Positions 26,853-35,125 of a stretch of 64,000 nt of DNA are shown here, in pieces (the first letter of the stretch is position 1; each line of letters starts with the position of its first letter). The stretch is from the NCBI RefSeq assembly GCF_002837185.1, contig NZ_KZ477994.1, positions 62,001 through 126,000 of the forward strand. Reading direction: 5' to 3'. The translations under genes and the position numbers were made by a program. The DNA comes from Pseudomonas fluorescens (GTDB lineage Bacteria; Pseudomonadota; Gammaproteobacteria; Pseudomonadales; Pseudomonadaceae). The notes beneath the pieces were generated by a model. The model worked only from the letters and a program-made list of their open reading frames with translations, did no database searches and was not told the origin of the DNA.

Positions 26853-28771
26853 AGCTGATACCGCAAGGTCAGGCTGCTTTGCAGGCGCTGGGCCTGACGC
26901 AGGGATTCGCGCAGGATGCGCCGATCCAGGTGATTGAGGCTGTCAGGATCGACGCGGTTGGAGTACGGCAGGTTTTCCCGGGTCTGTACCTGATGCTGCT
27001 GCATGCGGGTTTGTTGAATGAAGTGGTAAGCCTCTTCGTACGCCGCCCCGTCCAGTGGCTCGATCACCTGTCTGGCGACCAACTGGCGCAGCCGCTCCAG
27101 GGTGTTGTTGGCGTGGATGCCATGGGCCAGGGCCAACAGGCGCGCACCGTCCACGAACGGCGTAAGGCCCTGCACCTTGAGATCCAGGGTGGCCTTTTCG
27201 CCGCTTTTGCGCGTCAGCACAAACTCGCGAAAGCGCCCTACGGGTGGGCGTTGGCGCAAGGCGTTCTCGGCCAGCATGCGTTGGAACAGCCGGTTGTCCG
27301 CCACCTGATCCAGAATGCCCTGGCGCAGTTGTGCGCAACCCTGCTCATCGCCCCACACCACGCGCAGGTCGAAATAGATGCTCGAACCCAGCAGGTTCTC
27401 CGGCGTGGCGTCGCGAATGAAGGCGGCAAACCGTCGGGCCCATTCGGCCCGTGACAGGCACAGTTCCGGGTTGCCGGCCATGATATTGCCCTTGCACAGG
27501 CTGAAACCGCACAGCGCCAGGCTCTGGTTGATCTGCTGCGCCAGGGGCAGCAGGCGCTCGCGAATCTCGGCGGCTTCCACCGCGTCTCGGGCCTCGAACA
27601 GGATGCCGTTGTCCTGGTCGGTGTACAGCGTCTGTTCGCGGCGGCCTTCGCTGCCAAAGCACAGCCAACTGAAGGGCACGCCAGGGTCGCCTTTTTCCGC
27701 CAGGGTCAACTCGATGACCCGGCACACGGTGTGATCGTTAAGCAAGGTAATGATGTGGGTGATCTGCGTAGACGACGCGCCGTGGGCCAGCATGCGTTCG
27801 ACCAGCTGGCCGATCTCGCCGCGGATCGCCACCAGTTGTTCCACACGGGATGCGTTGCGGATGGTACGCGCCAGGTGCACCAGGTCGACGCGTTGCAGGG
27901 AAAACAGGTCGCGCTCCGAGACCACGCCGCACAGGCGTTGGTCCTGCACCAGGCACACATGGGCGATATGCCGCTCGGTCATGGCGATCGCCGCGTCGAA
28001 CGCGCTGTGGTCCGGGCTCAGGAAGAACGGCGCCTGGGTCATATGGGCGGCGATGCCTTGACTGAAATCAACGGTGCCGTCGGCCACCACCTGGCGCAGG
28101 TCACGCAGGGTGAAGATGCCCAGCGGCGCCTTGTGCTCATCGACAATCACAATGCTGCCGACCTGCTGCTCATGCATCAGCCGCACCGCTTCGCGCAGCG
28201 CAGTGTCCGGGCTGCACATGACCGGGTGGCGCATCGCCAGTTCACCCAGGCGAGTGTTCAACGAGTATTGGGTGCCGAGGGTTTCCACGGCTTTTTGCTG
28301 CACCTGCTGGTTGACCTGGTCGAGCAGGCTGCTGACACCGCGCAAGGCGAAATCACGAAACGGGCTGGAAAGGGCGAACAGCTTGATGAACGCCATCTTG
28401 TTCAGTTGCAGGCAAAAGGTGTCTTCGCAGGCTTTGTGCTCGGTGCGGGTGGCGCGTTCACCGAGCAAGGCGGCGAGGGGGAAGCATTCGCCCGTGGTGA
28501 TCTCGAAGGTGGGGTCTGTCGAGTCCGGCCGCTCGCCGACCACGCGACCCTGCTTGACGATATAAAAATGCTCGACCGGCCCGCCCGACGGCTTGAGGAT
28601 GCTGTCGCCGGGGCCATAGAAACGCAGTTGGCACTGTTCCACCAGAAACGCCAGGTGCGCATTTTCCATCTGGTTGAACGGTGGGAAGCGCTGCAGGAAT
28701 TGCAGGGTGCCGTGGATGTTCTGCAACACGGCGGTTTTACCCGCCTGCGTGAAAGCATCAGCTTTACTCAT
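26849..28771 (-). CDS. Cyclic-nucleotide-binding/CBS/DUF294 nucleotidyltransferase-like protein
   Basis: A 640-residue multidomain protein. It has a cNMP-binding-like domain (about 15-125), two CBS repeats (about 160-280), a DUF294 nucleotidyltransferase domain with GSEGRREQTLYTDQDNG (about 370-386) and a DUF294 C-terminal domain (about 480-620). The architecture resembles GlnD-related regulatory nucleotidyltransferases. I chose the ATG at 28771 (MSKADAFTQAG) because the sequence becomes family-like there. An ATG at 28810 and a GTG at 28825 are alternatives, none with a strong ribosome site. It is coupled to the exonuclease gene. Confidence 0.83.
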   Translation of the reverse strand: MSKADAFTQAGKTAVLQNIHGTLQFLQRFPPFNQMENAHLAFLVEQCQLRFYGPGDSILKPSGGPVEHFYIVKQGRVVGERPDSTDPTFEITTGECFPLAALLGERATRTEHKACEDTFCLQLNKMAFIKLFALSSPFRDFALRGVSSLLDQVNQQVQQKAVETLGTQYSLNTRLGELAMRHPVMCSPDTALREAVRLMHEQQVGSIVIVDEHKAPLGIFTLRDLRQVVADGTVDFSQGIAAHMTQAPFFLSPDHSAFDAAIAMTERHIAHVCLVQDQRLCGVVSERDLFSLQRVDLVHLARTIRNASRVEQLVAIRGEIGQLVERMLAHGASSTQITHIITLLNDHTVCRVIELTLAEKGDPGVPFSWLCFGSEGRREQTLYTDQDNGILFEARDAVEAAEIRERLLPLAQQINQSLALCGFSLCKGNIMAGNPELCLSRAEWARRFAAFIRDATPENLLGSSIYFDLRVVWGDEQGCAQLRQGILDQVADNRLFQRMLAENALRQRPPVGRFREFVLTRKSGEKATLDLKVQGLTPFVDGARLLALAHGIHANNTLERLRQLVARQVIEPLDGAAYEEAYHFIQQTRMQQHQVQTRENLPYSNRVDPDSLNHLDRRILRESLRQAQRLQSSLTLRYQL

Positions 28772-29015
28772 AACAGTGACCGCAGTTTTTTTGTCGTTAT
28801 CGTGCTGCATGGTCGACTTCTGCACGGCGGGTGCCCATTGGACGTAAGTCTAGGTCGGTGACCCCTGCGCACAACTAGGGAAAAGCCTTACATGACTATC
28901 GTCCAAAACCCGTGGAACGCCCACTAGGCAAACTTTCCGACGAAGTGCACATTGTTCGCCCTTCCGCAGATGTCTGACGAGTGCTGGGAGATTGATAAGA
29001 ATTGCTGAGAAACGT

Positions 29016-29462
29016 ATGTCCGACCACGATATTTTGAGTGATGCCGAGCGCGAGGCGCTGAGCGCCGTGATGCTGGAGCCTGATTTACCGCCACAACGCG
29101 TGTTGATCGTGGACGACGACAAGGATGCGCGTGAACTGCTGGCGGAAATCCTCGGGCTGGACGGCATTCGCTGCATGACGGCTGACAACGGGGAGCGCGC
29201 GTGGGAGTTGTTGAAGTCTCACAGTTCCATTGGTCTGCTGATCACCGATTTGCGCATGGCGCCGAGCAACGGTTTGCAGCTGATCCGCCAGGTGCGCGAA
29301 TCGACCCGTGCGGCGTTGCCGATCATCATCATGTCGGGTGACGCCGAAGCGCCGGATGTGATTGATGCGATGCATTTGAGCGTGGTGGACTTTCTGCTCA
29401 AGCCGATTGATAGCGTTAAGTTGGCGAAGCTGGTGAAGCGCGAGTTGGGGATGGTTTCCTGA
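29016..29462 (+). CDS. Stand-alone response regulator receiver protein
   Basis: A 148-residue protein: about 28 leader residues and then a CheY-like receiver domain. The receiver has acidic residues DDD (about 33-35), a phosphoacceptor aspartate in LLITDLRMAP, the conserved Ser of IIMSGDAEAP and the lysine of FLLKPID. There is no output domain and no kinase beside it. It is divergent from the CBS/DUF294 gene, so its partner must be encoded elsewhere. The ATG at 29016 follows GAGA. Confidence 0.88.
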   Translation: MSDHDILSDAEREALSAVMLEPDLPPQRVLIVDDDKDARELLAEILGLDGIRCMTADNGERAWELLKSHSSIGLLITDLRMAPSNGLQLIRQVRESTRAALPIIIMSGDAEAPDVIDAMHLSVVDFLLKPIDSVKLAKLVKRELGMVS

Positions 29463-29479
29463 TTTTTGTGGTGAGTGTG

Positions 29480-29563
29480 ATGGCCTGATCGGGGGCAAGT
29501 CCCCTCCCACATTTGAATGTGCTCACAAATCAAAGTGTGGGAGGGGGCTTGCCCCCGATAGCG
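29480..29563. repeat. REP hairpin pair after the response regulator
   Basis: Inverted arms of the GATCGGGGGCAAG.CCCCTCCCACA type with a 26-base centre. The left arm has one substitution (AAGTCCCC). It lies between two convergent genes. Confidence 0.85.
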
Positions 29564-29590
29564 CCAGTCCAGCCACCCCACCCGCAAATA

Positions 29591-29622
29591 AAAAGCCCTG
29601 ATCTGGCGATCAGGGCTTTTTT
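29591..29622 (-). terminator. Terminator of glcB (works on both strands)
   Basis: Perfect 13-base arms AAAAGCCCTGATC / GATCAGGGCTTTT with a TGGC loop, followed by TT on the plus strand and by A-rich sequence that reads as T-rich on the minus strand. It serves the convergent response regulator and glcB genes. Confidence 0.9.
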
Positions 29623-29625
29623 CAT

Positions 29626-31803
29626 TCACAGGCCATTTTTAGCCTTGAACTCCCGACGCCGGCGGTGCAACACCGGCTCGGTGTAACCGTTGGGCTGTCT
29701 GGTCCCTTCAATCACCAACTCCACCGCCGCCTGGAACGCGATGTTGCTGTCGAAATCCGGCGCCAGCGGGCGGTACAGCGCGTCCCCGGCATTCTGGCGG
29801 TCCACCACCGGCGCCATGCGCTTGAGGCTTTCCATGACCTGGGCTTCATTGACGATGCCGTGGCGCAACCAGTTGGCGATGTGCTGGCTGGAGATGCGCA
29901 GGGTGGCGCGGTCTTCCATCAGGCCCACATCGTTGATGTCCGGCACTTTCGAACAACCGACGCCCTGGTCGATCCAGCGCACCACATAGCCAAGAATGCC
30001 CTGGGCATTGTTGTCCAGTTCGTTGCGGATCTCTTCTTCGGACCAATTGGTATGTTGCGCCAGAGGAATCGTCAGGATGTCATCCACCGAGGCACGCTCG
30101 CGCTTGGCCAACTCGGCCTGGCGGGCGAACACATCGACTTTGTGGTAGTGCAATGCATGCAGTGCAGCCGCCGTTGGCGACGGTACCCAGGCCGTGTTGG
30201 CACCGGCCAGTGGGTGAGCGATTTTCTGTTCGAGCATCGCGGCCATCAGGTCGGGCATCGCCCACATGCCTTTACCGATCTGTGCACGCCCTTGCAGGCC
30301 AGTGCTCAAGCCAATATCGACGTTCCAGTTTTCGTAGGCGCCGATCCACTTCTCGGATTTCATGGCGGCCTTGCGCACCATGGCGCCGGCTTCCATGGAG
30401 GTGTGGATTTCGTCGCCGGTGCGGTCGAGGAAGCCGGTGTTGATGAACACCACGCGCTCGCTGGCCGCCTTGATGCAGGCCTTGAGGTTGACCGTGGTGC
30501 GGCGCTCCTCGTCCATGATCCCGACTTTCAGCGTATTACGCGCAAGGTTCAGCACGTCTTCGATGCGGCCGAACAGCTCGTTGGTGAACGCCGCTTCTTC
30601 GGGGCCATGCATCTTCGGTTTGACGATGTACACGGAACCTGTGCGGCTGTTCTTGCGCGAGCTGTTGCCGTTGAGGCTGTGGATCGCCGCCAGGCTGGTG
30701 AGCAGGCCGTCGAGGATGCCTTCCGGCACTTCGTTGCCGTCTTTATCGAGGATCGCGTCGATGGTCATCAAGTGGCCAACGTTGCGCACGAACAACAGCG
30801 AGCGGCCGTGCAGGGTGACGTCGTTGCCATCCACGCCGGTGTAGACGCGATCAGGGTTCATGGTGCGGGTAAAGGTCTTGCCGCCCTTGGCCACTTCTTC
30901 GGCCAGGTCGCCCTTCATCAGGCCGAGCCAGTTGCGGTAGATCACCACTTTGTCGTCGGCATCCACGGCGGCGACGGAGTCTTCGCAGTCCATGATGGTG
31001 GTCAGCGCAGCTTCCATCAGCACGTCTTTGACGCCGGCGGCGTCGGTCTGGCCGACCGGGGTGCCGGCGTCGATCTGGAGCTCGAAGTGCAGGCCGTTGT
31101 GCTTGAACAGGATCGCAATCGGCTCGGCCGCAGAGCCCTGGAACCCGATCAACTGCGCGTCGTCACGCAGGCCGCTGTTGCTGCCGCCCTTGAGGCTGAC
31201 GATCAGCTTGCCGTCGACGATCTTGTAGCCGATGGAGTCGACGTGGCTGCCGGCGCTGAGCGGCGCGGCTTCATCGAGGAAGGCGCGGGCGAAGGCGATG
31301 ACCTTGTCGCCGCGCACTTTGTTGTAGCCCTTGCCCTTTTGCGCGCCGTCGGCTTCGCTGATGGCATCGGTGCCATACAGCGCGTCATACAGCGAACCCC
31401 AACGTGCATTGGAAGCATTGAGGGCGAAGCGGGCGTTCATCACCGGCACCACCAATTGAGGGCCGGCCATGCGTGCGATTTCGTCGTCGACGTTTTGGGT
31501 CGAAGCCTGGAAGTCTGCGGCTTCTGGCAGCAGGTATCCGATGTCTTGCAGGAAGGCTTTGTAGGCCACCGGGTCGTGGGCCTGGCCGGCATGGGTCTGG
31601 TGCCAGGTATCGATGCGCGCCTGGAAATCGTCGCGTTTGGCGAGCAGGGCTTTGTTCTTCGGCGCCAGGTCGTGAATGACCTTGTCGGCGCCGGCCCAGA
31701 ACTGGTCGGCAGTGATGCCGGTACCGGGAATGGCTTCGTTGTTCACGAAGTCGAACAGGACTTTGGCGACCTGCAGGCCACCGACTTGAACGTGTTCAGT
31801 CAT
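29626..31803 (-). CDS. glcB: Malate synthase G
   Basis: A 725-residue enzyme that condenses glyoxylate and acetyl-CoA to malate. The large single-chain G isoform is recognised from its length and from blocks such as [16 protein letters not shown] (about 270-285) and [19 protein letters not shown] (about 400-418). The ATG at 31803 ([10 protein letters not shown]) follows GAGGCA; a start four codons upstream is less likely. No glycolate oxidase genes are adjacent. An inverted repeat lies 48-75 bases upstream of the start. Confidence 0.95.
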   Translation of the reverse strand: MTEHVQVGGLQVAKVLFDFVNNEAIPGTGITADQFWAGADKVIHDLAPKNKALLAKRDDFQARIDTWHQTHAGQAHDPVAYKAFLQDIGYLLPEAADFQASTQNVDDEIARMAGPQLVVPVMNARFALNASNARWGSLYDALYGTDAISEADGAQKGKGYNKVRGDKVIAFARAFLDEAAPLSAGSHVDSIGYKIVDGKLIVSLKGGSNSGLRDDAQLIGFQGSAAEPIAILFKHNGLHFELQIDAGTPVGQTDAAGVKDVLMEAALTTIMDCEDSVAAVDADDKVVIYRNWLGLMKGDLAEEVAKGGKTFTRTMNPDRVYTGVDGNDVTLHGRSLLFVRNVGHLMTIDAILDKDGNEVPEGILDGLLTSLAAIHSLNGNSSRKNSRTGSVYIVKPKMHGPEEAAFTNELFGRIEDVLNLARNTLKVGIMDEERRTTVNLKACIKAASERVVFINTGFLDRTGDEIHTSMEAGAMVRKAAMKSEKWIGAYENWNVDIGLSTGLQGRAQIGKGMWAMPDLMAAMLEQKIAHPLAGANTAWVPSPTAAALHALHYHKVDVFARQAELAKRERASVDDILTIPLAQHTNWSEEEIRNELDNNAQGILGYVVRWIDQGVGCSKVPDINDVGLMEDRATLRISSQHIANWLRHGIVNEAQVMESLKRMAPVVDRQNAGDALYRPLAPDFDSNIAFQAAVELVIEGTRQPNGYTEPVLHRRRREFKAKNGL

Positions 31804-31850
31804 TGCTTGCCTCACTCTGCGGAGCTTATGCGCTTTTTCAGATTTTCATT

Positions 31851-31878
31851 ATGTAGTGCACGGTTGGGCATACTACAT
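31851..31878. promoter_or_regulatory. Inverted repeat upstream of glcB
   Basis: ATGTAGT (31851-31857) and ACTACAT (31872-31878) are perfect 7-base arms 14 bases apart, in an AT-rich stretch ahead of glcB. Centre-to-centre spacing of 21 bases is two helical turns, as expected for a regulator dimer. The rest of the 363-base intergenic region holds this promoter area and a REP pair nearer gcvR. Confidence 0.45.
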
Positions 31879-32042
31879 GATGACTTGCGGTTGTGAAAAT
31901 TAGACTAAATACGTCGTTTAGCGACCCACTTTGGTCGTACGGTCACAGCGGAGAATCGGATGTTCTCAAAAAACTATTGGATTGTTCCAGATAAATATAA
32001 AAATGGTACACGATTTGTTTTCGAGCTACCGCGCGTCCACCT

Positions 32043-32141
32043 TGTAGGAGCGAGCTAGCTCGCGAAAAACCTAAGAGCACCGCTGGTGTCAGTTTTTTCG
32101 CGTTATCGTTGACGACCTTCGCGAGCAAGCTCGCTCCTACA
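32043..32141. repeat. REP pair of the GTAGGAGCGAGC family before gcvR
   Basis: Inverted arms TTGTAGGAGCGAGC and GCTCGCTCCTACA, same family as the element between soxG and purU. The left arm carries CTAGCTCG where the right arm implies CTTGCTCG. It lies 25 bases before the gcvR start, so it will be in the gcvR leader if the promoter is further upstream. Confidence 0.85.
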
Positions 32142-32166
32142 GGAATCGCACCCGAGGTACTTCGCC

Positions 32167-32679
32167 ATGGATCATCTTGTACTCACAATTATCGCCGCCG
32201 ACAAACCCGGCCTGGTTGAACGCATCGCGCACAACATCGCTGCCCACGGTGGCAACTGGCTGGAGAGCCGCATGGCCCATATGGCTGGGCAGTTTGCCGG
32301 GATCCTGCGCGTCAGCGTTCCCGCAGAGAACCGTCAGGAACTGGTGGGGGCGCTGGAGGACTTATCCACCCACGGCATTCGCGTACTGGTGGGCGAGGGC
32401 AGTTCCGGCCAGGCATCGGCGTCCAAACCGATCGTGATGACCCTGGTGGGCAATGATCGCGCGGGCATCGTGCGGGAGATCACTGCGCTGTTGAGCAGGC
32501 AGGGCGTCAACCTGGAGCGCTTGAGCACCGATGTGCGCCCGGCCCCGATGAGCGGCGATCCGCTGTTCAACGCCGAGGCCTTGTTGCAGGTGCCGTCTAG
32601 CTTATCCCTGGAGACGTTGCAGGCGTCCCTTGAAACCCTGGCAGACGATTTGATGGTAGAACTGCGCAACGATGAATGA
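32167..32679 (+). CDS. gcvR: Glycine cleavage system regulator GcvR-like, two ACT domains
   Basis: A 170-residue protein with two ACT domains (about 3-75 and 88-165; VLTIIAADKPGLVERIA and VMTLVGNDRAGIVREITALL). In E. coli GcvR binds glycine and antagonises GcvA. Here no gcvA or gcv genes are next to it. The ATG at 32167 lies 25 bases after the REP pair. A role in glycine sensing would fit a strain that breaks betaine down to glycine, but that is inference. Confidence 0.85.
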   Translation: MDHLVLTIIAADKPGLVERIAHNIAAHGGNWLESRMAHMAGQFAGILRVSVPAENRQELVGALEDLSTHGIRVLVGEGSSGQASASKPIVMTLVGNDRAGIVREITALLSRQGVNLERLSTDVRPAPMSGDPLFNAEALLQVPSSLSLETLQASLETLADDLMVELRNDE

Positions 32680-32716
32680 CCCCCATGAGGTTATGCATGG
32701 AAATCTTGCATGGGCC

Positions 32717-32837
32717 TGTGGATAACCTGTAGAGACTCGACGCCAGGCCCCGCTGGCCGGGCCTCTTCGCCAGCTGAGCAAAAAACGAGCAGTTTCAAGG
32801 GCTTGTGCACAAATGGCGGGGACCAGGTTGTGGATAA
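32717..32837. other. Cluster of DnaA-box-like sites between gcvR and rarD
   Basis: TGTGGATAA occurs at 32717-32725 and 32829-32837; each is the exact complement of the DnaA box TTATCCACA. A third site, TTGTGCACA at 32803-32811, fits the relaxed form TTRTNCACA. All lie in a 221-base region without a gene. Nothing else of an origin (AT-rich unwinding region, dnaA/dnaN) is present. Confidence 0.5.
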
Positions 32838-32900
32838 CCTTGGGGTGAATGTCTGCAAGCCAGGCCGCCTATGGCGTGCAGGGCTTTGAACGTTTTTTGA

Positions 32901-33785
32901 TCAGCGTTTGCGCACGCTCAGCCAGATATCCACGCTGTACACCACCAGGCCCGCCCAGATAAAGGCGAAGGCGGTCAGCGTGCTGGGCGCCAGGTGTTCG
33001 CCGAACAGCAGCACGGCTTCCAGCAGCACCAGGGTGGGCGCTACGTACTGCAGAAAGCCCAGTGCCGTGTAAGGCAGATGCCGCGCGGCGGCGTTGAAAC
33101 AGACCAGCGGGATCAGCGTCACCGGGCCTGCGGCCACCAGCCACCAGGCCTCGGAGGTGCTCCAGAATTCCAGCTGTGCGCTGTGGGCCGTCGGGTTGAA
33201 CAGCAACCAGGCGATGGCAATCGGGACCAGCATCCAGGTTTCCACCACCAGCCCCGGCAGGGCTTTTACCGGCGCCTGTTTGCGGATCAGCCCGTAGAAG
33301 CCAAACGTCAGCGCCAGTACCAGCGATACCCACGGCAAACTGCCGACTTGCCACACCTGTTGCGCCACACCGACCGCCGCCAGAACCACGGCTACCCATT
33401 GCAGGCGGCGCAGGCGTTCGCCGAGCAGCAGCATCCCCAGCAGTACGTTGACCAGCGGGTTGATGTAGTAACCCAGGCTCGCTTCCAGCATGCGCCCGGT
33501 GTTGACCGACCATACATACGTCAGCCAGTTGGCCGCGATCAACGAACCGCTGAGGGCCAGGATCGCCAGGCGCCTGGGGTTGTCGCGCAGCTCGCGAAAC
33601 CAGCCCGGGTGTTTCCACACCATCAACAGCAAGCCACCGAACAGCGCCGACCACAGCACGCGATGCACGATGATCTCGGCGGCGGGGACACTGGCAATGG
33701 CTTTGAAATACAGCGGGAACAGGCCCCAGATGACATAGGCGCTCAGGCCCAGGATGTAACCCTTGCGGGGGTTGGCGGCGTGCAT
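32901..33785 (-). CDS. rarD: EamA-family transporter RarD
   Basis: A 294-residue integral membrane protein with ten predicted helices and two EamA repeats, of the RarD subgroup (KGYILGLSAYVIWGLFPLYFKAI at the N-terminus). RarD proteins are linked to chloramphenicol sensitivity in some reports; the natural substrate is unknown. The ATG at 33785 has AAGGAT upstream; a longer frame to 33845 is unsupported. Confidence 0.88.
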   Translation of the reverse strand: MHAANPRKGYILGLSAYVIWGLFPLYFKAIASVPAAEIIVHRVLWSALFGGLLLMVWKHPGWFRELRDNPRRLAILALSGSLIAANWLTYVWSVNTGRMLEASLGYYINPLVNVLLGMLLLGERLRRLQWVAVVLAAVGVAQQVWQVGSLPWVSLVLALTFGFYGLIRKQAPVKALPGLVVETWMLVPIAIAWLLFNPTAHSAQLEFWSTSEAWWLVAAGPVTLIPLVCFNAAARHLPYTALGFLQYVAPTLVLLEAVLLFGEHLAPSTLTAFAFIWAGLVVYSVDIWLSVRKR

Positions 33786-33865
33786 TGCAGAATCCTTGCT
33801 CAGGCAGCTTACAAAGCGCGATTGTAAGGATATTTGTCCATGCATGGGGCCCCGCTTCGCTTTTA

Positions 33866-33954
33866 TGTGGGAGGGAGCTTGCCCCCGATAGCGGGGTATC
33901 GGTCGCGATATGTCTCAGCTGACAGGCCGCCTTCGGGGGCAAGCCCCCTCCCAC
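33866..33954. repeat. REP hairpin pair between srkA and rarD
   Basis: Right-facing copy at 33866-33893 (GTGGGAGGGAGCTTGCCCCC) and left-facing copy at 33930-33954. The first copy has a substitution in the stem. It fills the short gap between two genes on the minus strand. Confidence 0.85.
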
Positions 33955-33968
33955 CTAAAGCGCAGCAG

Positions 33969-34943
33969 TCAGAAGAGTTTCAGCGGTTCTTCGTTGAGGG
34001 CCGACAGCTGCTCACGCAACGCCAGCACTTGATCACCCCAATAGCGCTCGCTGCCAAACCACGGGAAGCTGTGGGGAAATGCCGGGTCGTCCCAGCGCCG
34101 CGCCAACCAGGCGCTGTAGTGCATCAGGCGCAGGGCGCGCAAGGGTTCGATCAGGGCCAGTTCCCGCGGGTCGAAGTCGTGGAACTCCTGGTAGCCGTCC
34201 ATCAATTCCGACAATTGGCCCAGGCATTCCTGGCGATCGCCGGCGAGCATCATCCACAGGTCCTGCACCGCCGGGCCCATGCGGCAGTCATCCAGGTCGA
34301 CGATGTGGAACATCTCGTCGCGGCACATCATGTTGCCGGGGTGGCAGTCGCCGTGCATGCGGATGTTCTTGTGCGGGGTGGCCTTGTAGACCTCTTCCAC
34401 GCGCTTGAGCAGGTCGCGGGCCACGGACTCGTAGGCCGGTAGCAGGCTCTTGGGAATGAAGTTGCCTTCGAGCAGGGTGGTCAGGGAATCATGACCGAAG
34501 TTCTTTACGCCGAGGGCCTCGCGGTGTTCGAACGGGCGGGTGGACCCCACGGCATGCAAACGGCCGAGCAGTTGCCCGAGGCGATAGAGCTGGTCGAGGT
34601 TGCCCGGCTCCGGCGCGCGGCCGCCACGGCGTGGAAACAGGGTGAAGCGGAAACCCTGATGCTCGAACAGGCTTGCGCCGTTGTGGATCAGCGGCGCGAC
34701 CACCGGCACGTCGCATTCAGCCAGTTCGAAGGTGAAACGGTGTTCTTCCAGGATCGCTTCGTTGGTCCAGCGCTGCGGCCGGTAGAACTTGGCGATCAGG
34801 GGCTCGGAATCTTCGATGCCCACCTGATACACGCGGTTTTCGTAGCTGTTGAGCGCCAAAATGCGCGCATCGCTGAGAAAACCGATGCTTTCGACGGCGT
34901 CGAGAACCAGGTCAGGGGTGAGTGTTTCAAACGGGTGGGCCAT
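33969..34943 (-). CDS. srkA: Stress response kinase A (YihE/SrkA-type)
   Basis: A 324-residue protein kinase of the aminoglycoside/choline kinase fold. The catalytic loop is HGDCHPGNMM (about 200-209), followed by the metal-binding VDLDDCRMGPAVQDLW. E. coli SrkA counters toxin-triggered and stress-triggered death and phosphorylates Ser/Thr. The ATG at 34943 follows AGGAG. Single gene, 109 bases from the neighbouring REP. Confidence 0.9.
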   Translation of the reverse strand: MAHPFETLTPDLVLDAVESIGFLSDARILALNSYENRVYQVGIEDSEPLIAKFYRPQRWTNEAILEEHRFTFELAECDVPVVAPLIHNGASLFEHQGFRFTLFPRRGGRAPEPGNLDQLYRLGQLLGRLHAVGSTRPFEHREALGVKNFGHDSLTTLLEGNFIPKSLLPAYESVARDLLKRVEEVYKATPHKNIRMHGDCHPGNMMCRDEMFHIVDLDDCRMGPAVQDLWMMLAGDRQECLGQLSELMDGYQEFHDFDPRELALIEPLRALRLMHYSAWLARRWDDPAFPHSFPWFGSERYWGDQVLALREQLSALNEEPLKLF

Positions 34944-35029
34944 GCGAACTCCTGCGCGCAGCAGGTCGCCGCGTCCGGCCGGGTATGGTAACGCACCGGG
35001 GCTGAGATAGGTGGTGGCTGTGCTATTGC

Positions 35030-35120
35030 TATCGGGGGCAAGCCCCCTCCCACACTTGATTTGTGAATACAGGTAAAGGTGGGAGGGGCGGTGCGACGAT
35101 TCGACTTGCCCCCGATGAGG
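35030..35120. repeat. REP pair with an enlarged right-hand element
   Basis: The left copy (35031-35054) is normal. In the right copy, GTGGGAGGGG and CTTGCCCCCGATGAGG are separated by about 16 extra bases (from 35089 to 35104), which breaks the usual tight hairpin. It lies between phoX and srkA. Confidence 0.75.
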
Positions 35121-35125
35121 CCCTG

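Noticed and set aside
31943..32128. A 61-codon minus-strand frame between glcB and gcvR
   Set aside because: It runs through a REP pair, has no good ribosome site and no recognisable protein features.
32717..32837. A second replication origin
   Set aside because: Only DnaA-box-like sites are present; there is no AT-rich unwinding region and no origin-associated genes.
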